64,000 nt of DNA from a bacterium 1xD8-48 (lineage in GTDB: Bacteria; Bacillota; Clostridia; Lachnospirales; Lachnospiraceae). The notes below the pieces were generated by a model. It saw only the letters and a program-made list of their open reading frames with translations, was not told where the DNA came from and ran no database searches. Each line of letters starts with the position of its first letter. Positions within the stretch are counted from its first letter, which is position 1. The stretch lies in assembly GCA_009917455.1 (NCBI GenBank), contig QZDS01000007.1, forward strand, positions 62,001-126,000, given 5' to 3'. The translations under genes were made by a program, and so were the position numbers. Shown here piece after piece: positions 43,420-51,800 of the stretch.

Positions 43420-44682
43420 TTATTTAACCACAACGTTCTTGAAATACCAGTTCATATTTCCGGTAATATCTCCGTCGCTCAATGTGGAACCTTCTGCGCC
43501 AACGGTATTCCCATCGTTGGTCTCAATCACACCGTCAAATACGTTAAAGCCTTCTTTCACAATCCTGTTCTGAGCTTCCTCAACAGCTTCCTTTGTGCCT
43601 TCCGCACAGAGGTCTGAAAGAGGGGCAATGGTTACAAGACCATCAGCCATACCGCCAAAGTAGTTTTCGCCTGTCCAGTTTCCTTCCATCACTGACTGAA
43701 CCGCCCATGTATAATATACGGACCAGTCCCACATAACGGAGGTAAGTACCGCGCCCGGAGCATCCTTGGACATATCTGAATTATAGCCCACGCCCCATAC
43801 GCCGTTCTGCTCCGCCACCGTCTGAGGATTGGGAGTATCACAGTGCTGTGCAATCACATCGCATCCAAGGTCAACCAGCGCCTGAGCCGCCTGGGTTTCT
43901 CCCTCGGGGTCAAACCAGCTGTTAGTAACCTTTACATAAACCTCACAGTCAGGATTTACGGAATAAGCGCCCATTGCAAAAGCATTAATGCCGCCTGTTA
44001 CCTCTGAGTTGTCCTGTCCCATAGCTGCCACATAGCCCAGCTTGTTGCTCTCTGTCTTAAGTCCGGCAGCAATACCGGCCAGATATCTTGCCTGATAAAT
44101 TCTTCCGAAATAGTTGTTGAAGTTTACGCCGTTTGATTTATAGCCTGTCCCATGGGAAAAAATAATTTCCGGGAACTCGTCCGCCAACGCCTCGCAGGTG
44201 TCCATAAAGCCCCAGCTTGTTGCAAAAATCACATTGCAGCCGTCTTCAACGCACTCTCTGATTGCGTTTTCGATTGCCGTTGCGTCCGTGTCGTTTACAT
44301 TGTTCTTGCGGACAATCTGAGAATCCTCAAGACCCAGGTTTTTCTGCATTCCCTGAATGCCAAGGTCATGAGTATAGGTATATCCGCTTCCCTCTGCAGG
44401 GTCCGTGATGTGGATAACGCCAATCTTTAAATCTTCCTTTGCAATTGCAGGCATCACACCGCTTCCTGCCGGTGCGCTCCCGTCTTCTGTCTGCGCAGCG
44501 TCTTCACCCTCCGCGTCTGCCCCGGTATCTGCTGCAGCCGCATCGTCTGTCGCATCGTCAGCGTTCTCTGCCGCGTCAGACTGCGCTGCTCCGGAAGCGT
44601 CTTCCTTTGATGCATTGCCGCCGCACGCACAAAGGGAAACTGCCATTGCCGCTACCAAAAGTACGCTTAATAATTTTTTCAT
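43420..44682 (-). CDS. BMP family nucleoside-binding lipoprotein
   Basis: Substrate-binding lipoprotein (PnrA/Bmp family) of the adjacent importer. The 420 residues start MKKLLSVLLVAAMAVSLCAC, a lipoprotein signal with the Cys in LCAC. An Ala/Asp/Glu-rich linker (about 25-75) follows. The binding domain runs from IAKEDLKIGVIHITDPAEGS through GTGYKSNGVNFNNYFGRIYQ. GAGGAG lies 5 nt before the ATG at 44682, and a longer frame from 44772 is not supported. It is the first gene of the transporter operon, behind a promoter with two perfect palindromes. Confidence 0.94.
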   Translation of the reverse strand: MKKLLSVLLVAAMAVSLCACGGNASKEDASGAAQSDAAENADDATDDAAAADTGADAEGEDAAQTEDGSAPAGSGVMPAIAKEDLKIGVIHITDPAEGSGYTYTHDLGIQGMQKNLGLEDSQIVRKNNVNDTDATAIENAIRECVEDGCNVIFATSWGFMDTCEALADEFPEIIFSHGTGYKSNGVNFNNYFGRIYQARYLAGIAAGLKTESNKLGYVAAMGQDNSEVTGGINAFAMGAYSVNPDCEVYVKVTNSWFDPEGETQAAQALVDLGCDVIAQHCDTPNPQTVAEQNGVWGVGYNSDMSKDAPGAVLTSVMWDWSVYYTWAVQSVMEGNWTGENYFGGMADGLVTIAPLSDLCAEGTKEAVEEAQNRIVKEGFNVFDGVIETNDGNTVGAEGSTLSDGDITGNMNWYFKNVVVK

Positions 44683-44783
44683 CTTTCTCCTCTCTTCTGC
44701 GCCGTCTTTCTTCTGCAGGCTCCGCCAGAGGCCGCATACGCAGGCACACGGCTTTGCAAGTTCGAGAAACACAGCGCAAACAT

Positions 44784-44841
44784 AAACTTAAGTTTGCTTT
44801 ACGACCTTTACTTTATAACAAATTTCATGAAATTACAACAA
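44784..44841 (-). promoter_or_regulatory. Promoter of nucleoside transporter operon with two palindromes
   Basis: On the minus strand TTGTTG (44836-44841), an 18-nt spacer and TATAAA (44812-44817). The spacer contains AATTTCATGAAATT (44821-44834), a perfect 14-bp palindrome, and AAACTTAAGTTT (44784-44795) follows the -10. Either may bind a regulator. I see no purine riboswitch in the leader. Confidence 0.55.
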
Positions 44842-46185
44842 TTATTTTTTATCTGTATCCGCAACATTCAGATACCTGTCCAGCATCCACAATAAATATA
44901 ACGAAAGACTATACGTTTTCGTATCCTCTGTCATATTTTCGCCTGTGTTTTTCATGGAAAACTTAAATCCCAGAGACGGTCTGTATTTTTTGCAGAACTG
45001 CTGATAGCTTTTGGCTTTTGTTCTTATCTCCGCCTTTGCTTCCACAGGAATAACTCTGTCTCTGTCTTCAAACAGAAAATCCAGCTCCGCCGTATTTCCC
45101 GAACGCCAGAAATAAGGATGCTTTCCCTGAGCCACAAGCTCATTCAAAACATAATTTTCTGTAAGCGCCCCCTTGAAATTACTGTAAAGCTCCGACTCTC
45201 CCAGAATTGTCCGGTGCGACAATCCCGCTTTCCTCCGAAGCAATCCTATATCTGACATATATACCTTAAAAAATGTAGCGTCCGCATAAAAAGACAGGGG
45301 AAGCGCAGGATTTGACACCATTTCCAGCCGGTGCACCAGACCGGCATCAGACAGCCATTCCAGCGCATCTTCCAGCTCGGCGGAACGCTTTCCCTCTTTT
45401 ACATGAGAAAAAACAAATTTATTGTTATCTTTCGCAAGCTGCTTCGGAATGGAATCCCAAATCCACCCCAGCTTTGGAACATCCATCTTAGGCGCATGTT
45501 TTGCAAAATCGTTACTGTAGTCCTGCAGAATATTATCCTGCAGCTCGGACACCGCGTCAAAATCATGTGTATCCGTCCACTTTTTTACGGCCTCCGGCAT
45601 ACCTCCTACAATATAATAATATTTCAAATATTTCCTGAGCGGGACATAATATAGCTCCGGCAGCTCTTTCCCCGGCTCAAAACGTCCCGCACCTTTATAC
45701 AGCTCCTGCTCCCCGTTTGCGCAGAGGAATTCGGGAAATGTCATGGGATACATCTGCATCCGGTTTACTTTTCCCACAGGAAAAGACACATTATCTCTTT
45801 TTACGGAAACGCCGAGCAAAGACCCCGCGCATACGATATGAAGTTCCCTTAAGTTTTCATAAAAATACTTCAACGAGGTAATTGCTTTCGGGCATGCCTG
45901 AATTTCATCAAAAATCACCAGTGTTTTTCCCGGGGTAATCTCCTTTCCCCGGACAATACTGCCAAGCTCCTTTATAATTCTTTCCGGCTCCAAATCATAA
46001 TCGAAAATTGACGCCAGTCCTTTATTTCCTTCAAAATAGAAATATGCCACATCCTCAAAATATCTGTTTCCGAATTCCTTTATCACATAAGTTTTTCCGC
46101 ATTGCCTTACACCGGTAATCAGCAACGGTTTCCTGTCCGGCGAATCCTTCCATTTTGCCAGTCGCGCCATAATTTCTCTTTCCAT
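44842..46185 (-). CDS. AAA ATPase with DUF4143
   Basis: 447 residues. The N-terminal AAA domain (AAA_14) has Walker A GVRQCGKT, Walker B TLVIFDEIQACPKA and sensor region CAGSLLG. The C-terminal DUF4143 region holds LSDAGLVHRLEMV, KVYMSDIGLLRRKAG and the nuclease-like end GNTAELDFLFEDRDRVIPVE followed by AKAE. The Glu-x-Lys of VEAKAE resembles a PD-(D/E)XK centre. The ATG at 46185 is preceded by GGAAG-type SD sequence. Members are widespread, often single, strain-variable genes of unknown role. Its stop is adjacent to the -35 of the transporter promoter, and a long inverted repeat lies upstream. Confidence 0.88.
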   Translation of the reverse strand: MEREIMARLAKWKDSPDRKPLLITGVRQCGKTYVIKEFGNRYFEDVAYFYFEGNKGLASIFDYDLEPERIIKELGSIVRGKEITPGKTLVIFDEIQACPKAITSLKYFYENLRELHIVCAGSLLGVSVKRDNVSFPVGKVNRMQMYPMTFPEFLCANGEQELYKGAGRFEPGKELPELYYVPLRKYLKYYYIVGGMPEAVKKWTDTHDFDAVSELQDNILQDYSNDFAKHAPKMDVPKLGWIWDSIPKQLAKDNNKFVFSHVKEGKRSAELEDALEWLSDAGLVHRLEMVSNPALPLSFYADATFFKVYMSDIGLLRRKAGLSHRTILGESELYSNFKGALTENYVLNELVAQGKHPYFWRSGNTAELDFLFEDRDRVIPVEAKAEIRTKAKSYQQFCKKYRPSLGFKFSMKNTGENMTEDTKTYSLSLYLLWMLDRYLNVADTDKK

Positions 46186-46225
46186 ACTTCCACGCTTCCC
46201 TTCCTCCGGCTGCCAATGCACTAAT

Positions 46226-46285
46226 TTTGCGTTTTTCCCATGAATAATCGTGAAATATCACATTTATTCCTATGAAAAACGCAAA
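46226..46285. repeat. Inverted repeat upstream of DUF4143 gene
   Basis: Perfect 12-bp arms TTTGCGTTTTTC (46226-46237) and GAAAAACGCAAA (46274-46285) enclose 36 nt that contain a smaller GTGA-AATA-TCAC repeat. It lies between the VWA gene stop and the DUF4143 start. It may act as a terminator for one side or as an operator. Confidence 0.6.
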
Positions 46286-46296
46286 TCTCTCGTAAC

Positions 46297-47502
46297 TTAT
46301 TTATTCAGCATCAGCTTTATCATCGCCTGATTCAATCCGTCCACGGTAAGCTTGTACATGGGGAACAGCCCTTTAATCGCCGTCTCCGCCTCTCTCCAGG
46401 GCGCGTGGCCGGGGGCCATCTTTGGATTGAGCCATACCACTTTTTTATAGTGCCGCTTCAAAAGCTGCAGCCAGTCCCATCCCGCAAGGCCGCCGTTAGG
46501 CCCTCTGTAGTTGCCGCTGGTGGAGTAAAGCTCCTCCGGCGCCATGGCGGCGTCCCCCACCACGATTACCTTGTAATCGCTGTCAATGTTACGGAACATC
46601 CATTCCGTGTCAATCCAGTCCCCGTTTTCACATTCCGGGGTTTTGTACAGCTTGGAATAGATACAGTTATGAAAATAATAGGTCTTTACGTCCTTATAGT
46701 GATTGGACTTGTGTACCGCCTGAAACAGTTCGTTTAAGAGAGAGCTGAACGGAATCATGGTTCCGCCGGAATCCATAAGCAGAAGAAGCTTCACCGCATT
46801 CTTCCGGGGCTTTTCCATGACAATCTGGAGGCAGCCGCCGTTATTGCAGGTCTTGTCTATGGTTCCGTCAATATCCAGCTCCGTCCTGGGAATATCCAGC
46901 TTCGTGGAAAACTGGCGCAGCTTGCGGAAAGCAAGCTGAAACTGGCGGTTGTCAAGCATTCTGTCATCCCGAAAATCCCTGTATTTACGGGCTCCCACCA
47001 CCTGAAAGGCGCTCTGATAACCGGTTTTTCCGCCTACCCGGATACCGCCCATAAAGCCGCCCATATTTCCGAAAGCTGTCTTTCCCATACTGCCAATCCA
47101 GAAGCTTCCGCCGTTATGTTCGCTGTCCTGGTCGCGGAGGCGCTCCTTAAACCTGGTTTCCACCTCGTCCTTGTCGATAAACTGTATTCCGTCCTGCTCG
47201 TTCATACGGTAACGTTCTTCCTCGTCCACCATATCAATCAGCTCGGACTTGTCCAGCCACTTCATCATATTTTTGGATATTTCATTTTCCGACTGAATTC
47301 CCTTAAAGGTCTCCTCGAAAGCCATGTCAAACTTGTCAAAATCCGTCTCGCTTTTCACAAGAATCATTCTGGCAAGGTAATAAAACTGCGTCAGGCTGCT
47401 CCCGCCAAGTCCCTTATCCAGCGCCTCCTGCAAGGTCAGCCACTCGCTTAAGGTAATAGAAAGCCCCTTTGCCTTACAGGTATAAAAGAAATTTGTGAAC
47501 AT
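46297..47502 (-). CDS. VWA (CoxE-like) domain protein
   Basis: 401 residues, partner of the MoxR ATPase gene just upstream (85 bp). The N-terminal helical part is followed by a VWA-like domain at about 220-385 (KLLLLMDSGGTMIPFSSLLN, VKTYYFHNCIYSKLY, YKVIVVGDAAMAPEEL). The metal site that is usually DxSxS reads Asp-Ser-Gly-Gly-Thr, so metal binding may be altered. There is no signal peptide. GGAGAGGG precedes the ATG. MoxR-VWA pairs usually act as chaperones or metal-insertion machines, but the client here is not apparent. Confidence 0.88.
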   Translation of the reverse strand: MFTNFFYTCKAKGLSITLSEWLTLQEALDKGLGGSSLTQFYYLARMILVKSETDFDKFDMAFEETFKGIQSENEISKNMMKWLDKSELIDMVDEEERYRMNEQDGIQFIDKDEVETRFKERLRDQDSEHNGGSFWIGSMGKTAFGNMGGFMGGIRVGGKTGYQSAFQVVGARKYRDFRDDRMLDNRQFQLAFRKLRQFSTKLDIPRTELDIDGTIDKTCNNGGCLQIVMEKPRKNAVKLLLLMDSGGTMIPFSSLLNELFQAVHKSNHYKDVKTYYFHNCIYSKLYKTPECENGDWIDTEWMFRNIDSDYKVIVVGDAAMAPEELYSTSGNYRGPNGGLAGWDWLQLLKRHYKKVVWLNPKMAPGHAPWREAETAIKGLFPMYKLTVDGLNQAMIKLMLNK

Positions 47503-47587
47503 CTATGCACCCTCTCCTACGCCGAAGATTTCCGGCCTTTATGCACATTCCAAAGCGCCGCAATTTCCCGGCCGCGGCATCTCTTTC

Positions 47588-48400
47588 CTAGTCAAGCTTC
47601 TGTCTCACCGTTTCCAAATCCTCGTCCTTTTTTACCACCACACCCACAAACGGCAGCTTCGCCCTGATTTCGTCTGCGGAAATCCCGCCAATCTGCAGAG
47701 CGTTTATCCAGTCAATCAGCTCCGAGGTGCTGGGCTTTTTGCGGATATCGCGCAGGGCGCGTATGCCGTAAAACACGTCCATAGCGTTTTGCAGAAGGTT
47801 TGCTTCCACGTCGGGATAATGAGTTCTTACAATTTCCTCCATAAGCGCCTCGTCCGGGAAATCAATGTAATGGAAAATACATCTGCGGAGAAAAGCGTCC
47901 GGCAGCTCCTTTTCCGCATTGGAGGTAATTATCACAATGGGGCGGTGCTTTGCCTTGACGGTGCGTTTCGTCTCATGGATATAAAACTCCATCTGGTCAA
48001 GCTCCCAGAGAAGGTCGTTGGGAAATTCCAAATCCGCCTTGTCGATTTCGTCAATCAAAAGCACCACCTGCTCTTCGGCCTCGAAAGCCTCGCCCAGCTT
48101 TCCAAGCTTGATGTAGCGGGCAATATCATTCACGCCCTCTTCCCCGAACTGTCCGTCATAGAGCCGTTGGATAGTGTCGTACATGTAAAGACCGTCCTGC
48201 GCCTTGGTTGTAGATTTGATATTCCAGATTATCAGCTTCTTCCCGAGGGATTTGGCGACCGCCTCCGCCAGCATGGTTTTGCCGGTTCCCGGCTCGCCCT
48301 TGATAAGAAGGGGCTTTTTCAGGGCAATGGCAACGTTTACGCTTGCCATTAACTGTTCCGACGCCACATATTCCTCAGTGCTTAAAAATTGTTCACTCAT
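47588..48400 (-). CDS. MoxR-family AAA ATPase
   Basis: 270 residues of a single AAA+ module. Walker A is GEPGTGKT, Walker B VVLLIDEIDKAD, sensor-1 IVITSNAEKELPDAFLRRC with the Arg finger region, and a C-terminal lid. The ATG at 48400 has GGAGGT 10 nt upstream. It is followed by the VWA protein gene in the order typical for MoxR/CoxD-CoxE systems. No further cox-like genes are nearby. Confidence 0.92.
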   Translation of the reverse strand: MSEQFLSTEEYVASEQLMASVNVAIALKKPLLIKGEPGTGKTMLAEAVAKSLGKKLIIWNIKSTTKAQDGLYMYDTIQRLYDGQFGEEGVNDIARYIKLGKLGEAFEAEEQVVLLIDEIDKADLEFPNDLLWELDQMEFYIHETKRTVKAKHRPIVIITSNAEKELPDAFLRRCIFHYIDFPDEALMEEIVRTHYPDVEANLLQNAMDVFYGIRALRDIRKKPSTSELIDWINALQIGGISADEIRAKLPFVGVVVKKDEDLETVRQKLD

Positions 48401-48461
48401 CTTAGTACAGACCTCCATTCCAATTCCGCATCCCTCTGTTTTTTATTTCATTTTCATGCCA

Positions 48462-48689
48462 GTGATAAGGAATCCTCCCGCTTTGCGGGTCCCTCCTTTT
48501 CACAAAGGATAAGGCATCCTTCCGCTTCGCGGGTCCCTCCTTACCACAAGTTTTGGAGCAGACGCATTTTAATGCGGGCTTTGCCCGCGGGCGTCTGCCG
48601 GGTGATAAGGAATCCTCCCGCTTTGCGGGTCCCTCCTTTTCACAAAGGATAAGGCATCCTCCCGCTTCGCGGGTCCCTCCTTACCACAA
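48462..48689. repeat. Duplicated 88-bp palindromic (REP-like) element
   Basis: Two 88-bp copies (48462-48549 and 48602-48689), 140 bp apart and differing at one base by eye. Each consists of two related halves of about 44 bp with a CCCGC-TTTG/TTCG-CGGG hairpin between AAGG and CCTT ends. The 52-bp spacer contains another nested hairpin (CAGACGC with GCGTCTG, around a GCGGGC/GCCCGC core). The second copy starts exactly at the gpsA stop codon. It accounts for most of the moxR-gpsA gap. Confidence 0.85.
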
Positions 48690-49727
48690 TTACCACGGTA
48701 TTTCCACGCTGTTCTGGTAGAGCTGCCGCAAATCGATGTTTTCCACCTTTTTGTCCCGGAGCATCAGCTCGCTTACCGCCTCGGAAGCGGATTTTCCTTT
48801 AAATAAAATCTCGTTTACCTGTTCGATAATGGGCATGCTCACCTGATATTTCCGGGAGAGGGCGTAGCCTGCCTTTGCGGAATAGACACCCTCCACCACC
48901 ATTTTTACCTGCTCCATGGCTTCCTCCATCGAAGCGCCTTTTCCGATGAGAATCCCGGCCCGGCGGTTTCTGGAATGCATGGACGCGCAGGTCACAATTA
49001 AATCCCCGATTCCGGTAAGTCCGTAAAAGGTTTCAATTCTTCCTCCCATATGAATTCCAAGCCGTGCAATCTCCGCAATCCCTCTGGTAATCAGAGCCGC
49101 CTTGGTGTTGTCCCCGTAGCCAAGTCCGTCCGCCATACCGGCGGCAAGGGCCACCACATTTTTGAGCGCCGCGCCCAGCTCGATACCGATGATATCTGAG
49201 CTGATATAGACACGGAACACCTTGCTCATAAACAGATTCTGCAAAAATTCCGCCGTTTCTTTATTTTTAGAGCCCACCACAATGGTGGTGGGAATTCCTT
49301 TCCCCACTTCCTCCGCATGGGAGGGTCCTGAAAGCACCGCCACGTCCGCATTCGGAATTTCCTGCTCGATGATTTCCGAGAGAGTCATAAGAGTGGCCTC
49401 CTCAATTCCCTTTGCCACATTCACAATTTTCTGGCCGTCCTTTACAAAAGGCGCCATCTTCGCCGCCGTGCTTCTGGTAAAGGGGGAAGGCGCCGCCAGC
49501 ACCAGCACGTCCTTATCCGCGACGGCCGCCTCCAAATCTGTGGTAAACTCCATATCCTCCGGCAGAATCACTCCCGGCAGCTTTTCCTTCTGCTCATGGC
49601 ATTCTTTCAGCATCTGAATTTCATCTTCCAGAACCGACCATACGGTAATCTGATTTCCGTTATTGTAAAGATGACGGGCCAGGGCGCAGCCCCAGCTTCC
49701 CGCTCCGATAATTCCTGCTTTTTTCAT
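48690..49727 (-). CDS. gpsA: Glycerol-3-phosphate dehydrogenase [NAD(P)+]
   Basis: Makes sn-glycerol 3-phosphate from DHAP for phospholipids. The 345 residues show the Rossmann motif GAGSWGCALARHL, the NVAKGIE segment, VLSGPSHAEEV, the active-site Lys in GAALKNVVALAAG and the substrate loop GLTGIGDLIVTC. GGAG precedes the ATG. It is the last gene of DUF512-der-plsY-gpsA and, with PlsY, supplies and consumes glycerol-3-phosphate. The stop codon abuts the REP-like repeat. Confidence 0.97.
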   Translation of the reverse strand: MKKAGIIGAGSWGCALARHLYNNGNQITVWSVLEDEIQMLKECHEQKEKLPGVILPEDMEFTTDLEAAVADKDVLVLAAPSPFTRSTAAKMAPFVKDGQKIVNVAKGIEEATLMTLSEIIEQEIPNADVAVLSGPSHAEEVGKGIPTTIVVGSKNKETAEFLQNLFMSKVFRVYISSDIIGIELGAALKNVVALAAGMADGLGYGDNTKAALITRGIAEIARLGIHMGGRIETFYGLTGIGDLIVTCASMHSRNRRAGILIGKGASMEEAMEQVKMVVEGVYSAKAGYALSRKYQVSMPIIEQVNEILFKGKSASEAVSELMLRDKKVENIDLRQLYQNSVEIPW

Positions 49728-49768
49728 ATTCCATGCTCCTGTTCCGGCTCCCTGATGCCGCCGCTGCT

Positions 49769-50416
49769 TTATTCCTTATTTTTCTTTGTCAGATAGGTCT
49801 TTCGCTCCGTCCCCTTTAAAAGACGCCCGATATTTTCCCGGTGCTTGTAATAGGCCAGAATCGTAAGGAGAGCCGTCACGATATACATCTCGTTTAGTAC
49901 AGCCTGTGAAGCGCCGAAAAGCCCCGCCTGCCCCGCCACTACCATCTCAATCATAAGCCCGGCGTAAACAAGCAGAGAGCCCAGGGAGACATAGTGAGTT
50001 AAGAAAAAGGTTCCGAAAAAGATAATCACGCCCATTGGCAGAAAGGCGATATGAAAAGACAGAATCAGTCCCGCCGTTGCCGCAATCCCTTTTCCTCCCC
50101 TGAAATGCAGATAAAAAGGGAAATTGTGTCCGAGAATCGCACCTGCCGCCGCATAAAGCTTAAGCAGATAAATCTCATCCGGGTGGGAGACGCCGAAAAT
50201 CAGGCCGCTGATCACAATCGCCAGAATACACTTGATAATATCCCCCGCCAGCACAATCAGCCCCGCTTTCGTTCCGAGCACCCGAAGGGTGTTTGTGGTG
50301 CCGGCGTTGCCGCTGCCGTGTTCCCTGATATCTATTCCATGAAGCTTTCCGTAAATAAAAGCCGTCTGAAACAGGCCAAACGCATATCCAATGATAAGAC
50401 AGATTACTCGTTCCAC
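49769..50416 (-). CDS. plsY: Glycerol-3-phosphate acyltransferase PlsY
   Basis: Membrane acyltransferase using acyl-phosphate, the first step of phosphatidate synthesis. The 215 residues show the family motifs GSGNAGTTNTLRVLG, FHFRGGKGIAAT-type motif 2 (HFRGGKGIAATAGLIL) and the third motif near YKHRENIGRLLKG. About five membrane segments are seen. The start is GTG at 50416 with GGAAG upstream, 1 bp after the der stop. The C-terminal tail is Lys-rich. Confidence 0.96.
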   Translation of the reverse strand: MERVICLIIGYAFGLFQTAFIYGKLHGIDIREHGSGNAGTTNTLRVLGTKAGLIVLAGDIIKCILAIVISGLIFGVSHPDEIYLLKLYAAAGAILGHNFPFYLHFRGGKGIAATAGLILSFHIAFLPMGVIIFFGTFFLTHYVSLGSLLVYAGLMIEMVVAGQAGLFGASQAVLNEMYIVTALLTILAYYKHRENIGRLLKGTERKTYLTKKNKE

Positions 50417-50417
50417 T

Positions 50418-51752
50418 TTATTTCGCTTCCTTTCTTTCCCTTATATAAAACCGCATGGGCGTTCCCTTGAATCCAAATGCCTCCCTGATTTGATTTTCAA
50501 TATACCTGGTGTAGGAAAAATGCATCAGCTCCTTGTCGTTTACGAATATGACAAAGGTGGGAGGCTTGACGCCCACCTGTGTGATGTAGTAAAGACGAAG
50601 CCGCTTTCCCTTATCTGAAGGAGGCTGCTGCATGGCAACCGCCTCGCTCATGATTTCGTTGAGGACGCCGGTGGAAATCCGCATGGCATGATTTTCGCTT
50701 ACCATGTCTATCAGCTCGTACAACCGGGAAACTCTCTGCCCTGTTACGGCGGAAATAAAAACAATCTCCGCATAGGGCATATAGGATAAAACCTCCCTGA
50801 TTCTTGCGGTGTATTCATTTACTGTTTTATTGTCCTTTTCCACAGCGTCCCACTTATTGACGGCGATAATTACCGCTTTTCCCCTGTCATGGGCAATCCC
50901 TGCGATTTTAGCGTCCTGCTCGGTCACGCCTTCCGTAGCGTCAATCATAAGAATCACAATATCGGCCCGCTCCACAGCGCTTACCGTGCGGATAATCATG
51001 TAGTGTTCAAGTTCCTCTTTAATTTTATTTTTACGCCGAAGCCCCGCCGTGTCAATAAAAATATATTCTTTTCCGTTTCGTGTGACGGGCGTATCTACCG
51101 CGTCTCTCGTCGTACCTGCAATTTCTGACACAATCAGCCGGTTTTCGCCAATCATTTTGTTAATCAGGGAGGATTTTCCCACATTGGGTTTCCCCACAAT
51201 GGCGATTCTGGTCCTCTCATCCTCCTCTTCCACATTTCCTCTTTCTCCGAAATAGGAAATGACCTCGTCAAGCATATCGCCGAGTCCCATTTTGTTGGCG
51301 GAGGAAATGGCATAGGGCTCGCCGATTCCCAGATTGTAAAACTCGTACACATCCGCCATATATTTCTGTACGGAATCCACCTTGTTCACCGCAAGCACCA
51401 CAGGCTTCCGGGAATGCCTGAGCATGTCCGCCACTCTGGAATCGTCGTCCACAAGCCCCTGCTTTACGTCCACCATGAAAATAATCACATCCGCCGTGTC
51501 TATGGCAATCTGCGCCTGCTCGCGCATCTGGGATAAAATAATATCCTTGCTGTCCGGCTCGATTCCCCCGGTGTCAATCAGGGTAAAGGTCTTATCCAGC
51601 CATGTCACGTCCGTATAAATCCTGTCCCTTGTCACCCCGGGCACATCCTGCACAATTGAAATCCTCTGTCCCGCCAATGCGTTAAACAGCGTCGACTTTC
51701 CCACATTCGGCCTGCCAACCACCGCTACGATTGGTTTCCTGCTTTTGCTCAT
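50418..51752 (-). CDS. der: GTPase Der (EngA)
   Basis: Double-GTPase needed for 50S ribosome assembly. The 444 residues comprise G domain 1 ([24 protein letters not shown]), G domain 2 ([26 protein letters not shown]) and a C-terminal KH-like domain ([20 protein letters not shown]). GGAG lies before the ATG at 51752; the 12 additional upstream codons to 51788 run through a GCCGCC/GGCGGC hairpin and are not used. It is coupled with plsY. Confidence 0.97.
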   Translation of the reverse strand: MSKSRKPIVAVVGRPNVGKSTLFNALAGQRISIVQDVPGVTRDRIYTDVTWLDKTFTLIDTGGIEPDSKDIILSQMREQAQIAIDTADVIIFMVDVKQGLVDDDSRVADMLRHSRKPVVLAVNKVDSVQKYMADVYEFYNLGIGEPYAISSANKMGLGDMLDEVISYFGERGNVEEEDERTRIAIVGKPNVGKSSLINKMIGENRLIVSEIAGTTRDAVDTPVTRNGKEYIFIDTAGLRRKNKIKEELEHYMIIRTVSAVERADIVILMIDATEGVTEQDAKIAGIAHDRGKAVIIAVNKWDAVEKDNKTVNEYTARIREVLSYMPYAEIVFISAVTGQRVSRLYELIDMVSENHAMRISTGVLNEIMSEAVAMQQPPSDKGKRLRLYYITQVGVKPPTFVIFVNDKELMHFSYTRYIENQIREAFGFKGTPMRFYIRERKEAK

Positions 51753-51800
51753 TTTAAAATCTCCATTCCGCCGCCCTGACGGCGGCATAAAAACAGGCTC

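Noticed and set aside
44683..44811. Purine riboswitch in the bmp leader
   Set aside because: The conserved purine-aptamer core was not found on the minus strand; only a promoter, palindromes and an SD are seen.
48462..48689. Repeated units that might be a CRISPR array
   Set aside because: Only two 88-bp units with one spacer, each internally palindromic and with no cas genes nearby; better explained as a REP-like duplication.
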